Assembly: GCA_933207985.1 (NCBI GenBank)
Contig: OW240913.1
Location: 328,753,312 to 328,817,311, forward strand
DNA from: Pelobates cultripes
Taxonomy: Eukaryota > Chordata > Amphibia > Anura > Pelobatidae
Length of the DNA stretch: 64,000 nt
Direction of reading: 5' to 3'
Of the stretch, positions 1 through 11,279 are shown one piece after another. Each line of letters starts with the position of its first letter. The first letter of the stretch is position 1. A program made the translations under genes and the position numbers. The notes under the pieces were generated by a model that was not told where the DNA came from, did no database searches, and saw nothing but the letters and a program-made list of their open reading frames with translations.

Positions 1-1110
1 GCTTTGCTACAGTTATACCACCACATATCTCCCCCAAAGTCTCCAGTGGAGTTTAAATGGTGATATCATAATATTAATGATTAGGTTTATTAATTGTGTT
101 TGGAAACCATTCTGTTTCTCTACAATGTGACATTTTATTGCTGGTGTCCGGAATGAGTTACACTTCACTATCTAACAGGAGAGTATTTTCTTCCTCTCTG
201 AGTTTTGAAATTCAAATTGAATGCAATTTTCAGCTCATTTGAGCCAGAATATACAGTCGCCGAGCTTCAGTGGCTCTTAAATTCAAACTCACAGGAGAAA
301 ACAGATATCATCTGTCGCAGAGGGCATGGAAGAAGAGAAGATTGGATGTGTTTATGGGCAGGAGACAGGGCTGAGGTCTCACTCACTCTGGACGTAGACC
401 CAGTCATTGATTAAACGCTTAGATAATCAATGGGATCTTCAGGTAGTTGATCCAGTGAGTCCAAATTAGGTCTCTAGTGCCTTGTGAGACATTGTAGTTA
501 CTTTAGTGATAATTGGATTACCTCTAACTTCATATTAGCTTTAAAATGAACTCCTATTGTTGATGTGTCTTCTTTTCGCAATACCTCATTGATTCACATA
601 CAAATACATTTACACCAATACAGCAAATTGTTTTATGTAATAACGGAAGCGTAGTTTTCCTAAATTGCAAAAGCCTTTTGAACCAAAGCTCCACCATCTT
701 GTCTTTTATATTCAACAGCTGTATACATTTCCAATAATTCCCTGCACAGCGATTTATCATGGAGGTGAAAAGTATGCAAATATTCAATGTAACCTTTTTC
801 ATTATTTTGAATTAGTGACCCTTCACATTCTCATACGATCAGTAATTCTCCCATTGTAAACTATGAGGAGACCAGCATTGTTTAAAAAATCTCAAATTAG
901 GAACTTAGAAATTTGAAGAAAAAAAAAATCTGAATGGAGTAGATTTCTTTTTATTTTGTGTTCTAAATGAGTAACATACCCATCTTGTAGTATTGTTTCA
1001 ACTGTAATAAATCTACGTATTGTGCAACAACTAAGCTCAGTCTGAATTGCAAATGGTGCATGAATATAATGCTGAGTGCTTTTAAATCAAAACAGACAAT
1101 TGTTTATTTA
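1..1110. other. Unique AT-rich DNA, no gene seen
   Basis: No repeat ends, exon-like coding stretch or RNA gene was recognised. A 69-codon open frame at 205-414 has no recognisable domain and no splice context, so it is not called. The only notable item is the 38-bp segment at 425-462, which reappears with one mismatch inside the minisatellite at 2270-2307. Confidence 0.6.
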
Positions 1111-1170
1111 ACTAAAAAATCTGTATATATTGCTTGGTTTTTATTTTAGAATATGTGTAGGATCGTGTAT

Positions 1171-1420
1171 GTTGCCAGTATGCCACCGGGGATGGGGGCC
1201 CTCCATCAGTCTGCCCGGGGAGAGCCTCTGGTCTGTAGCTCCGCCGGGTGTGAGCTGCAGACCATGTGATGGAGGGCTTGTGAGCACCCAGAGCGTTGCC
1301 GTGGGTTACCATTGCAACGCTCTAATTGGAGCTCGCAGGAACGTGGTGTGCAGCTCACACGCAGTGGAGATACAGACTGGAGAGCCAGCTCACTGGACCA
1401 CCAGGGAATGGAATACTGAA
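1171..1420 (-). mobile_element. GC-rich foldback core, copy 1 of a dispersed family
   Basis: The segment is a long imperfect inverted repeat. AGCTCCGCCGGGTGTGAGCTGCAG-like sequence near 1230-1262 is mirrored near 1330-1372, around a centre that contains GTTGCC (1295-1300) and GTTACCATTGCAAC (1305-1318). The block CACTGGACCACCAGGG at 1391-1406 is the reverse complement of the CCCTGGTGGTCCAGTG seen at 19.79, 35.14 and (mirrored) 61.02 kb, which gives the orientation. A C/A-rich minisatellite follows directly. The family has no coding capacity and I could not assign it to a superfamily. Extent is approximate. Confidence 0.6.
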
Positions 1421-1474
1421 AAAAATGTATGAAAGTGTGAGGAGGCTGGTCATAGCCTCCCCACAGCCTGCCCC

Positions 1475-2600
1475 CACCCCACTACCTGTCACCCCCCTCA
1501 CCATGCCCCCCACACTGTCACCTTTACACCCTGCCCCCACCACTGTCACCTAAACTGTCACTGCAACCCTCACACCCTGCCCCACATCACTGTCACCCTC
1601 ACATCCTGCCCCCCATTGTCATCCTCACACCCTGCTCCATGTCCCTGTCACCCTCACATCCCGCCCCCACTGTCACGCTCACATCCTGACCCAACCACTG
1701 TCACCCCACACTGTCACTTTCACCTTCACATCCTGTCCCCCATTGTCACCCCCACACCCTACCATCCACCACTGTCACCCTCATATCCTGCCCCCAACAC
1801 GGTTACTCTCACACCCTGCCCCACATCACTGTTACCCTCATCCTGCCCCCCCATTGTCACCCCCACACCGTGCCATTCCCCAACTGTCACCCTCACATCC
1901 TGCCCCTACAATGTAAGCTGTTCCCCACTGCCACCCTCACACCCTGCCCCACATCACTATCACCCTCACATCCTGCCCCCCATCACTGTCACTGTCCTCC
2001 TCACATCCTGCCCACCCATTGTCACCCCCACACCCTGCCCTTCACCACTGTCACCCCCACACTGGCATTGTCACCCTCACATACTGCCTCCCACCACTGT
2101 CACCTCACATGCTGCCCCCCACCACTGTCACCCTCATGTCCTGCCACCCATTGTCACCGCCATACCTTGCCATCCACCACCGTCACCCCCACACTGTCAC
2201 TGTCACCCTGACATCCTGCCCTCATACTGAAATCCTTACTTCCTGACACCCACTACTGTCACCCTCACCAATCAATGTGATCTTCAGGTAGTTGATCCAG
2301 TGAGTCCCCCCACACTGTCACCCCCACACCCTGCTCTCCACCACTGTCATCCCACACTTTCATTGTCACCCTCACATACTGCCTCCCACCACTGTCACCG
2401 CCACTACCTGCCCCTCAGAGCTTTAATACACACTGCCCATCACACTGTTCCCTTCCTACACACTTTCCCCCTCTACTGTCACATTCCTACACACTGCACC
2501 CTTATACTGTCACATTCCTACACACTGCCCCCCTATACTGTCACCTTCCTACATACTGCCCTTCTATACTCTTACCTTCCTACACACTGTCCTGCCCTTT
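1475..2600. repeat. C/A-rich minisatellite (CACTGTCACCCTCACATCCTGCCCC type)
   Basis: About 1.1 kb of diverged tandem units, each alternating ACTGTCACCC with TCACATCCTGCCCC. Units vary from roughly 25 to 45 bp. Long proline/histidine-rich open frames here arise only from absence of stops in a C/A-rich strand and are not genes. A non-repeat 38-bp segment interrupts the array at 2270-2307. It belongs with the foldback core on its left, since other cores in the window also abut such arrays. Confidence 0.85.
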
Positions 2601-2607
2601 CAGCCCA

Positions 2608-2616
2608 CAGGTAAGA
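2608..2616 (+). other. Splice-donor-like CAG|GTAAGA at minisatellite edge
   Basis: CAGGTAAGAGG lies where the minisatellite ends, next to a GGGAGGAGGG block. The same donor-like word near a GGGAGG block occurs in several other members of the foldback family. Use as a splice site is not shown. Confidence 0.4.
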
Positions 2617-2675
2617 GGCAGGGAGGAGGGATGGACCCAATTTAATTTAAACTTCTCACCCCACTACCCAGACAC

Positions 2676-3020
2676 TACTACATACACAGACACTACATCC
2701 ACTACACATACACTGCATCCACTAGACACACTGCATCCACCACACACACCCTACATACACTACACACCTTGCATCCACTACACTCACTGCCTCCACTATA
2801 CAAACACAGACAATATATTTAATACACACACTGCATACAATACACACTACATCCACGACACAATAACAGACACAGCATCCACGACACACAGACGCACCAT
2901 CCACAACACACAGATGCAGCATCCATTAAACACACACACAATGCATTCACTACACACACTGCATATGATACACACATTGCATCCACTACCCAAACAAACA
3001 TATTCACTACACACTGCATA
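2676..3020. repeat. CACTACACACACTGCATC-type microsatellite/minisatellite
   Basis: Diverged tandem CA-rich units with recurring CTGCATCCACTA. Open frames on the minus strand rich in Val and Cys are low-complexity artefacts. No gene is present. Confidence 0.85.
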
Positions 3021-3297
3021 ACATAATGGATGTTGGCTTGCTTTTGGTGTGGGGAGGGGAAGGGGTGCAGCATTTCATCATTGGACCCAGGCAGCACAAT
3101 TTCTTGGGTCAGCCCTGTACCAGCCTATATAAATCCATTATACTTTGCTGCAAATAATCCTTTCATTTTGCACACGTAGAATTCTTGACTTGGACACATA
3201 ACCAAGCAAAGTTTGGGATCACTTACTAGTCTGCTCTGTAAAAAAAAATATGGCCCTTTAAATTATCCTCTTAAGTTATATTTATCACATATCACTG

Positions 3298-3432
3298 TAG
3301 GCACCATAACCACTTCATTAAATCAAAATGGTTATGGTGCCTGGACTTGATGAGAAAACAGGCACCCATGGACTCCAGACAATATAACTACTTCGATCAG
3401 TTGAAATGGTTATGGTCTCTACAGTGTTTTTT
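3298..3432. repeat. Palindromic miniature-element fragment (GGCACCATAACCACTTC)
   Basis: GGCACCATAACCACTTCA at about 3300 is mirrored by TGGTTATGGTGCC at about 3328-3342, and a second half-match (GAAATGGTTATGG) follows at about 3401. This resembles the snap-back ends of TTAA-flanked miniature elements elsewhere in the window, for example 35640-36105. Terminal TTAA was not found, so it is a fragment. Confidence 0.5.
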
Positions 3433-3559
3433 TAAACCTAATACCTGAAGTTGGTGTTTCCAGTTAAAGTTCCTACATTGGTACAAGTCTAATTTTTCCT
3501 ACATTTTGTCTGACATTTTAGCTGTTTTTTTTTTCTTCCAGATACCACATCCCTGGAAC

Positions 3560-4190
3560 TTGGTTTACATATTTCGGATCATTGCACAAGTATTGTTTAT
3601 CTAGAGATTATTCATTGAAGGATTCCATCAAGACTCATTCTCTGCTTCACTTTGAACAACTCTGCTTGTGGTGAGTATTCCTTATCCAATTCTTATGAAC
3701 ATTTTGCCATCTTAACCAAGGGTACTTAAATACCAGACTTCAAGTTGCTAATAAACTTTTTTTTCAGTATAGAAGCCTGTTTAGGCGAAACGCGTTAAGT
3801 GGGACTTTTATACATATCTTTTATCCAATATTGTTTTATTTTATTATATTAAAGTATACTTTGTTAAAGTTACTTTTTTATATATATTATTTCTTTACTT
3901 CCTGGATCCTGCATATCCTTGGTGGGGATTATACCACCTAGGCTGTTTATACTAGAGCAAGTTATATGCTCTGGAAATTGTAAGTACATTACTTTTATTA
4001 TTGAATACACCATCAGTACTTACTTCACCATATTGCTGCTATCTCTTTTTATGTCTATTATGCACACTGCACTTTGAGAACATCCGTGGCAATTACTACG
4101 AATCCTTAGACGGGGATTGTACCGTCCAGGCGCTTCACAGTAGAGCTCTGTTATAGCTCATCCAATTGTGAGTGCATTGCACACAGCTAT
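3560..4190 (+). mobile_element. Penelope-like (PLE) terminal fragment, inferred
   Basis: The region contains GCCT-GTTT-AGGC followed by GAAAC at 3775-3791, a hammerhead-like stem II plus GAAAC. It also holds two diverged direct units: GGGGATTATACCACC...AGAGC at about 3925-3990 and GGGGATTGTACCGTCC...AGAGC at about 4114-4180, each ending in an ATTGTRAGT word. Such CGAAACGCGTT and ATTGTGAGTGCATT blocks are what I associate with Penelope-like pseudo-LTRs in frogs. That link is from memory. No reverse transcriptase or GIY-YIG frame is present. Confidence 0.4.
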
Positions 4191-4199
4191 AATTGCTCA

Positions 4200-5331
4200 C
4201 ATTTTAATATTTTATTCCAAATATTTAATTTACTGTATTGCACTATTATTCTGTATTTTAATCTTTTTGAGGTTATAAACGATTGGAATATTCAAGGATA
4301 TATGTATGTATCTTCTTGTACATAAATATCACTAGGCGCGGTATACGCCTTCTGTTTTCTTTATTACTCACTCACAAGATTGGGGAATCTTTGTTTTGTA
4401 TACTGCTGCCTGATCACTATAGTGAGCGCCTATCATTCTCTCTCTTTTTTAATCACCTATGGCACTTTCATGCACATCCAAGTATTCCCACAGTGCTGAG
4501 TGTAGTATCTCACAATGCTTGTCACATGATTGGAGCAATATGGTGCTTCACTCTGCCTAGGCTGCAATTGCCATGGGCCAAGGATTACTGAAAAGATAAA
4601 AGGAACTCCTCAGCTACCCCACAAAGAATGGAGATGCACTACCTCTCCACCTAACCTGTCTAGCAAACCAATATGTCTTAGTGTGTGGTCCCCTAAAGCT
4701 TGCGATCTGCACTTTTGGAAGTTCTGGCACTCAGAACATTGATGCTAGTTTACCACATTTTCTGTTTCTTTCTCAGTTATCAGACACCATACCCTGTCTT
4801 ATATCCATCCTTGTAATCAATGGTAGATCCAGGCTTCTGAAGTTGGAGTTTGTATTAGCTGGCTAGGCATCATGGGAAATGTAGTGATGCTAAATCTAGC
4901 AAGTAATGCCCTGTATTTATCTTGTAGGAATAAAGTTTCACTAGCAAGAATTTAGGCTACACTGGGTCTAGGGTAAGTGTAATGTGCAAGGGTTAAGGCT
5001 TGAGATGGTCCACTATGAGATTTAGGTGCAGGTACAGGTTGACTGGCAAGGGATAAGTCTGTTGTTGAGGAAATAAAGCATTGATTCTATGTATGCTGGA
5101 TTTCCAAATATCCCAGCACTGAGGTAAGTTCTCTTCTGGGATTGTATAAGGCTTCTGTACTTAGTGGCGGGGTTCATATTGTAGCGTTAAACTGAGTGTG
5201 CTAACATCACTCTACAATGAAGTGAAATGCAGCCGTACAATCAGTAATCATGAGGACAATGAGCTGTCCCTGACGTATCCAGTGTGAATAGTTCTGTTAC
5301 ATCCACTAATAATAAGAAAATAACCCTATGG
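4200..5331. other. Non-coding DNA, no recognised feature
   Basis: Open frames at 4283-4866 overlap in different phases and show no domain, codon bias or splice context. No repeat termini were recognised. Confidence 0.5.
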
Positions 5332-5339
5332 AATGTCAA

Positions 5340-5678
5340 TAGTGATGTCCCGAACGGTTCGCCGAACGGTTCGCCGCGGACGGCGAACATATGCGGTAAA
5401 CTCTGACCCTGTACCTCACAGTCAGCAGACACATTCCAGCCAATCAGCAGCAGACCCTCCCTCCCAGACCCTCCCACCTCCCGGACAGCATCCATTTTAC
5501 ATTCATTGTGAAGCTGCATTCTTAGTAAGCTGTCCAGGAGGTGGGAGGGTCTGGGAGGGAGGGTCTGCTGCTGATTGGCTGGAATGTGTCTGCTGACTGT
5601 GAGGTACAGGGTCAAAGTTTACCGCATATGTTCGCCGTCCGTGGCGAACCTTTCGGCGAACCGTTCGGGACATCACTA
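5340..5678. mobile_element. hAT-type foldback MITE with 148-bp arms
   Basis: Complete 339-bp element. Termini are TAGTGATGTCC and its reverse complement, and the target duplication AATGTCAA is perfect at 5332-5339 and 5679-5686. An 8-bp duplication plus a terminal word fitting YARNG is the hAT signature. Arms 5342-5489 and 5529-5676 are reverse complements with only a few mismatches, leaving a 39-nt loop. There is no transposase. The same terminal word begins the larger element at 16486. Transcripts would form a long near-perfect hairpin. Confidence 0.85.
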
Positions 5679-6359
5679 AATGTCAATAATAACAGTTTAT
5701 TAAAACAGGAATGACACACTTTACTTAAATTGGTTTTCAAGTATGTGTTAAATGTGTCATGTATCCAGCAGGCAACAATTAAAACAAATAGGTGATGTTT
5801 CGTTGGTGGCAGGAAAAGAGTGACAGTTTCAGTGATGTGATTCCTTCTGTGCGTTCACAGAATGAGTCAAAGGAACTGGCTGGGCTATTGCAACTACTCA
5901 GATAGAGAAATAAATCACTGTGGGAGAAAAACTAGACATTTGTTTTCAACTGTCATCAGACAACGCACACCCACTTTTTACTTGTGAGCATTATTTCAGT
6001 TTAATGTTATGGCAGGGGATATATTCTTATGGATCCCTATGTTAATGAGCAGAAAATGAGGATATAGACCTAACGAGAAGTATTTGCTGCATCCTTCATT
6101 TTTGTTACACTATTACCTACCAAAACACTGAATGAAGCCTGCTATCGTGTTTTTTCACTGCCCCACTTCAGTGCCTTTGGTATAACGGATGAGAAAGTAC
6201 ACATATGGCCCAAACACAACTTATTTGCTCATTTTACATTCTAGTTAATTTATCTTATTACAATATGTATTTTTCAGTTCTCTTGGCTGCTGCTTTACAG
6301 CTACATGTGGTAACTTGGGTCTCCTGTTCAATGACTTATTTGCCACTCAGCATCAATAA

Positions 6360-6490
6360 ATTGAGTTAGGTCCAGGCACTCAGGATTGCTGCAGGAAGGC
6401 AGGTTTATTGTAACAAAAACTGCAACGTTTTGGCCTACACAGAGGCCTTTATCAAGCTATCACCTCAGTGTCACAATACCCTATTTAAAG
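6360..6490 (-). mobile_element. Penelope-like terminal fragment with hammerhead-like core
   Basis: On the minus strand, positions 6456 to 6421 read TTGATAA, then AGGCCT-loop-AGGCC, then AAAACGTTGC. That is the order of a hammerhead core (CTGANGA, stem II, GAAAC) with two substitutions in the first box and one in the second. Hammerhead motifs are known in Penelope-like pseudo-LTRs. The neighbouring AGGTTTATTGTAACAAAAAC is typical of this frog repeat as I remember it. Catalysis is doubtful because the GAAA box reads AAAA. Confidence 0.4.
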
Positions 6491-6499
6491 GTTGTAAAC

Positions 6500-8220
6500 C
6501 AGAACCACAATTAGCATAATATGTGCAAAATGAATCAATTAAATAAAAACAATCAGTCAATTATACACCAAATTCAGAAATATACATATTCCAGTGCAAA
6601 AACAGTGCATTTATAATTATTAAATTCATAAGTAAGAAAAATAATCAATAGAGCTAAATAAGGATAAGTGCAGCACTACCTACATACACCTGAAATGATT
6701 CCAAAACAGGATGTCCAAATATAGTTATGGAGACTACCTGATAATTTTCCAAGCAGGCGACCATTTCTGTCGCCAACTGTAGGCAGAGGGATCTATGGTG
6801 GCCTGAATTAGAACAATAAGTTAAATGCACTCACAAAAATGGCGGTTCCAACCCAAGCCAACACAGTCCAAAAAGGTTAGTAAAGCAAAAAAAGGCTCTA
6901 ACACTCTTATAGTATAGGGTAAATTTGAGAAATTAAGCGAAGGGGACATTCAGAATAAAGTAAACTTAGGTGTTCTGGGGACTTAATAATAAAGCAGGCT
7001 TCCACTTTTGGGTACATCAGGGAACTGCTCCCCAAAAAATTAAGAGTGAGTGCATCATTACATGCGCTCGCATTACACTCAGGGCACTAGGACCCTGCAG
7101 AGATCACTGAAACTGTGCTCCCTGAATGGTCCACACTTGATTGGTAACCATTGAACTGCAATTTCTTCGGACAGACCCACCCCTCCTTTCCAAGCAGGTC
7201 TACCCCTTTGGGTGGTTCCAGTGAAGCATTTCAAAGCACAAGCGATGCAGTTCACACCACTGACCTCCCCACTTTACTCTCTGCCCTACGGTTGGAAGCT
7301 GATGTTGGGGGGGTATGATAAAGAGTAATTCTGGGGTATAGTTTTAAAAGTGAATGAATCTCTATAAAACCCGAACGTTCTTGGTCAGTGTTCAACCAGA
7401 AATTTGCCCAGTATTTCTATTTATAAAAGTGACATCCAGACTGGTGTAAAATTTACACATTCTTGACTACTGTGAATATAGGACAATTCTATACTAAAAT
7501 TTGCAGATATTTTCTCTTTCTTTTTTGCCTGCTAAACGGTCAAGTCTTTTTGTATTCCACTTGACATTTTAAGCCCAGTTTTTCTTGCATCATATTGTTT
7601 CCATCTATGACAAAAAAAGAAAGAGGTTACATTAAAAAGTAATGAAACAGAAAGGTGGTCGCCTCATCGCAGCTCATTTTACTTGCTTAGGTTGCCTGTG
7701 AGCTGACCTTTGACATTAACCCATTTAAATACGGATGTCCACCTAACACACTTAAAATAATGCCTTTAACCCAAGGAAGCAAGGTAAGCTCGCATTTTGA
7801 TCAATCACTTATATTTTATTACATGCAAAATGTCAAACTATAAAAGCAATGTTATGAAATGAAAAGCAAGGAAATATTTAGATAAAACACCATCTTAGAA
7901 AACATGTTCTTATTTAAATAGAATTTATTGGAAAAATATTTTTTTAAGTTAGATATAAAACCCATTCTTGACATTTAACAGTGTTAAATGCTTGTACCGC
8001 ATGTGTTTTGACGCAGCAACTTTTTTTTCCTGTGATAAATATAGCTTTGGTTTTATTTCACATGTTGATATTTTTACTCATGGGAGAATTTGGAGATAAA
8101 AACAAGGGATCCATTTATCTAATGTGATATATTAAGCTGCAGACAGAGTTTGATTAAAACAAAAGTCATACTATTTCTGTAAATTCCATAATATTTCATG
8201 TAATTTTTATTGTTATGTTG
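6500..8220. other. Unique non-coding DNA
   Basis: No gene, RNA or repeat terminus recognised. Weakly low-complexity stretches occur, but nothing tandem. Confidence 0.5.
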
Positions 8221-8225
8221 CAAGT

Positions 8226-8330
8226 CCATTTGCAGAGACTATTCGGTCCTAAAGCCTACAGTTCTATAGGCATTCTAATGACCTTATATTGATTTGTTTT
8301 AATCCCAAAGAGTTTTTCTGTATTGCCTTT
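8226..8330 (+). repeat. Direct repeat, copy 1
   Basis: About 105 bp containing TTGATTTGTTTTAATCCCAA is repeated at 9155-9256 with roughly ten differences. No other copy was noticed in the window. Confidence 0.8.
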
Positions 8331-8429
8331 CTATAAAGTATACACAATGCCACTTTTTTTCCCTATTATAAACTCATGTATGATTTAAAGATTAATATTA
8401 GGAATACACAACATTTGTTTAGTGGGTGC

Positions 8430-8720
8430 TTGCAATGTCCTGGATTACCATGGCAACAATAATTTTAATTATGGAGAGCTAAAATGATAACATGTATATC
8501 AGATGTGGCTGAGTTTTCCCTGTAGACTGAGCTCTGATTAGACGTTCGAGGGAAGCTTTGAATGTGGATTTCCCTTGCAGGCTGGATTTTATTATCAGCC
8601 TTAGCAGACAGCTGTTTTCCTCGTGCTATGAACCTCCACTAATATAATGAAGGGAATTGGCTTAAAGGCCAATGGACATTGCCGTACACAAAGATAAACA
8701 GAATCAGCTGTCTTTACCCT
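8430..8720. promoter_or_regulatory. Candidate conserved non-coding element (unverified)
   Basis: Non-repetitive stretch dense in factor-like words: ATTACCATGGCAAC at 8444-8457 (an RFX X-box-like palindrome read on the minus strand), TTTTAATTATGG just after it, and AGATAAACAG near 8695. It lacks transposon ends and low complexity. Sequence character alone cannot show conservation, so this is a guess to test. Confidence 0.25.
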
Positions 8721-9154
8721 ATGAGTGGTAGAGGGGATGACTTATACCCTCTCTGGTAAGAGTAGGGTTAATGTAACAGTCATTTCCTTTTAATCAGAAC
8801 TTAATAGAATGTAAAAAAATGATGTATTGCTATATGCATTGACTATGCAAATGTTCTACTAAGTAGAATACATAAACTGTAAAAATGAATAAAAATAAAT
8901 GTGATTAAACTAGATTTATAGTTTATTACATTAATGAAATAAAAAGCAGTTTAAGGTTGCTCGGAAGGCATTGACTACAAGGGTGGTAAACAAAACAGAA
9001 GCATAATTTCGGAGCTCCTAACACTTTCACATTATAAGAACGCAGATGATGATGGGACAGAGCAAAAGTCCTGAGACATCCCATTCCTTGCAAGGGCATT
9101 TAACAAACAAAACCAAGGCTCACATCAACAGATTTCTAATCACTAAGATACCTT

Positions 9155-9256
9155 TTGCAAAGAGTATTCAGTCCTAAAGTCTACAATTCTATAGGCTTTC
9201 CATTGAACTTATATTGATTTGTTTTAATCCCAAAGAGTTTTTCTTTATTGCTTTTC
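9155..9256 (+). repeat. Direct repeat, copy 2, adjoining a LINE
   Basis: Second copy of the 8226-8330 block. Its right edge coincides with the 5' truncation point of the L2-like LINE at about 9260, so the LINE apparently interrupted or bordered this copy. Confidence 0.8.
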
Positions 9257-9261
9257 GACTA

Positions 9262-10875
9262 CAACTGAAGAGGTTTCTGCTCTGCTCTGGTCCTCCCATC
9301 CCACCACCTGTTCCCTCGATCCTATTCCCTCATATCTCATCCGCACCCTGTCTCCTTCTCTTGCTCTTCCTCTCACTTAAATTTTCAATCTCTCCCTTTC
9401 CTCCGGCACATTTCCTTCACCCTTCAAGCATGCAACCATAACCCCAATTCTGAAAAAGCCCAACCTTGACCTCAACTCCCCATCCAACTGCCGCCCTATA
9501 TCGCTACTGCCGTTTGCCTCCAAGATCCTTGAGAGAGTTGTGTATGAAGGATTGACAGTCTTCCTTGAATCCAACTCTCTGCTTGACCCGCTTCAGTCTG
9601 GATTCCGCACTCGTCACTCTGTTGAAACAGCTGTGACCAAAGTATCCAACAATTTAATCGCTGCTAAATCTCCCATTACTCTATCCTAATTCTCCTTGAT
9701 CTTTCTGCTGCCTTTGACACTGATCATCAACAGCTTCTTCTCATTCTCCATAATCTCGGTTTACAAGATACTGCTCTCTCCTGGTGCTCCTCCTACCTCT
9801 CCCAGTGCTTTTTCAGTGTTTCCTTCTCTGGCTCTGCCTCTTCTCCCCAAGCCATCTCTGTTGGCATTCCCCAAGGTTCTGTCCTTAGTCCCCTACTGTT
9901 CTCCATTTATACTGCCTCCCTTGGTAAACTCATCAGCTCCTTTGGCTTCTGTTATCATTTATATGCAGATGACATGCAAATCTATCTGTCCTCTCCTGAT
10001 CTCTCTCCGCTCATCTTGACTCATGTCTTTGACTGCCTCTCCATGATTTCAAACTGGATGGCTGTTCACTTCCTTAACCCCTTAAGGAACAAACTTCTGG
10101 AATAAAAGGGAATCATGACATGTCACACATGTCATGTGTCCTTAAGGGGTTAAATGCAACCTGTCCAAAACAGAACTTCTGATCTCTCCTCCCTCAAGTG
10201 TTGTTACTCCCATGTCTGTCTCCCTCCAAGTCAACGGCGTCACCATGACCTCTACCTCGCAGGCTCGCTGCCTAGGTTTTCTCTTTGACTCCGACCTCTC
10301 CTTCACCCCTCATTTCCAGTCTATCGCCAAATCCTGCCACTTCCATCTCAAAAACATAGCTTGCATCCCCCCCTATTTAACACCAGAAATTACTAAGGTG
10401 CTGATCCATGCCGCTGTTCTTTCTCGCCTTGACTACTGCAATCCCCTTCTCAGTGGTCTTATGTGTTCCCAGATTGCACTGCTGCAATCTATAATGAATG
10501 CGGCGGCAAGGCTCATTTTCCTGTCCCCCGCACCTCCCACGCCTCCCTCCCTCTCTCAGTCCCTACATTGGCTTCCAGTTAGATATAGGGCTTAATTTAA
10601 GATTCTGGTGCTTGCTAACAAGTCCCTACATAATCCTGCTCCAACCTACCTATCCTCCCTAATACACAAGTATGTCCCGTTGAGGCCCCTGCGCTCTGCC
10701 GAAGACCTATGTCTATCCTCTGTCTGTACTCCTACATCTGATGCTTCTGCAGTGCTGCACCTTTTCTGTGGAACTCCCTTCCCTTCTCCATTAGACTTTC
10801 ACCCAGTCTCCTCTCCTTCAAAAAAATCTTTGAAAACACACTTCTTCAGGAGAACATATAATTTAAACTGTTAGC
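9262..10875 (+). pseudogene. LINE reverse transcriptase pseudogene (L2-like)
   Basis: Translated in the correct phases, the region shows, in order: a fingers segment with CRPISLLPFASKILERV; the A motif [10 protein letters not shown] near 9700; the [11 protein letters not shown] motif near 9870; the catalytic YADD at 9962-9973; and, after the inserted 72-bp element, the thumb/C-terminal stretch LGFLFDSDLSFTPH (about 10275) and SRLDYCNPLLSGL (about 10422). LHWLPVRYRA is followed by a stop at 10593 and the frame resumes to about 10872. Stops occur after LALPLT (about 9378) and near 9687. The enzyme would have copied LINE RNA at the target site. The catalytic YADD survives, but the protein cannot be made whole. 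Confidence 0.8.
10078..10149 (+). mobile_element. 72-bp TTAA-flanked MITE inside the LINE
   Basis: Termini are CCCCTTAAGGA and its reverse complement, and TTAA flanks both sides (10074-10077 and 10150-10153). TTAA duplication is the piggyBac hallmark. The element splits the reverse transcriptase frame between a W-M-A-V-H-F-L and a T-C-P-K-Q-N stretch. A near-identical 72-bp copy in opposite orientation lies at 43733-43804. Confidence 0.85.
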
Positions 10876-11279
10876 GGGTTTTCACCCCCCCTCCCATGAC
10901 TACTCTCCTGCAACTGTAAAAAATAACTTAAGTTCTCAGTGAATACTTTTTAAGCAACCCATTTCATTACCCCTACTTATGCCCTTTGTGTCACTATACC
11001 CCACTCCCTCTAGCATGTAGGCTCATTGAGCAGGGCCCTCAACCCTTCTGTTCCTGTGCATCCATCTGACTGGTTACAATTACGTGTCTGTTAGTTCACC
11101 CATTGTACAGCGCTACGGAATTTGCTGGCACTATATAAATAATATTTAATAGTAATAATAATGTACCGGTTCCTTGCACATAGTGCAGCCTTACTCTTCT
11201 AGATCTGCCAACACAGGAGACACAGCAGTTCTTTAGTATTAAGTCCTATTGGCTGCATATGATGCATCCTTCATCTTTC

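Larger units (their letters stand above)
9262..11163 (+). mobile_element. 5'-truncated L2-like LINE
   Basis: It carries the C-terminal half of a non-LTR reverse transcriptase followed by a short 3' UTR. The UTR ends in GTACAGCGCTACGGAATTTG, then CACTATATAAATAATA and a (TAA)-like tail at about 11105-11163, the 3' end I associate with CR1/L2-clade elements in frogs. The reading frame is broken by stops and by a 72-bp miniature element at 10078-10149, so it is inactive. Confidence 0.8.

Noticed and set aside
205..414. Possible exon at 205-414
   Set aside because: No domain, no convincing splice acceptor and donor, and no partner exons.
1616..2230. 204-codon Pro/His-rich open frame
   Set aside because: It lies wholly within a C/A-rich minisatellite and overlaps others in different phases. 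Absence of stops follows from composition.
9696..10019. 107-codon frame inside the LINE
   Set aside because: Wrong phase. The YADD motif of the true frame is at 9962 in another phase.
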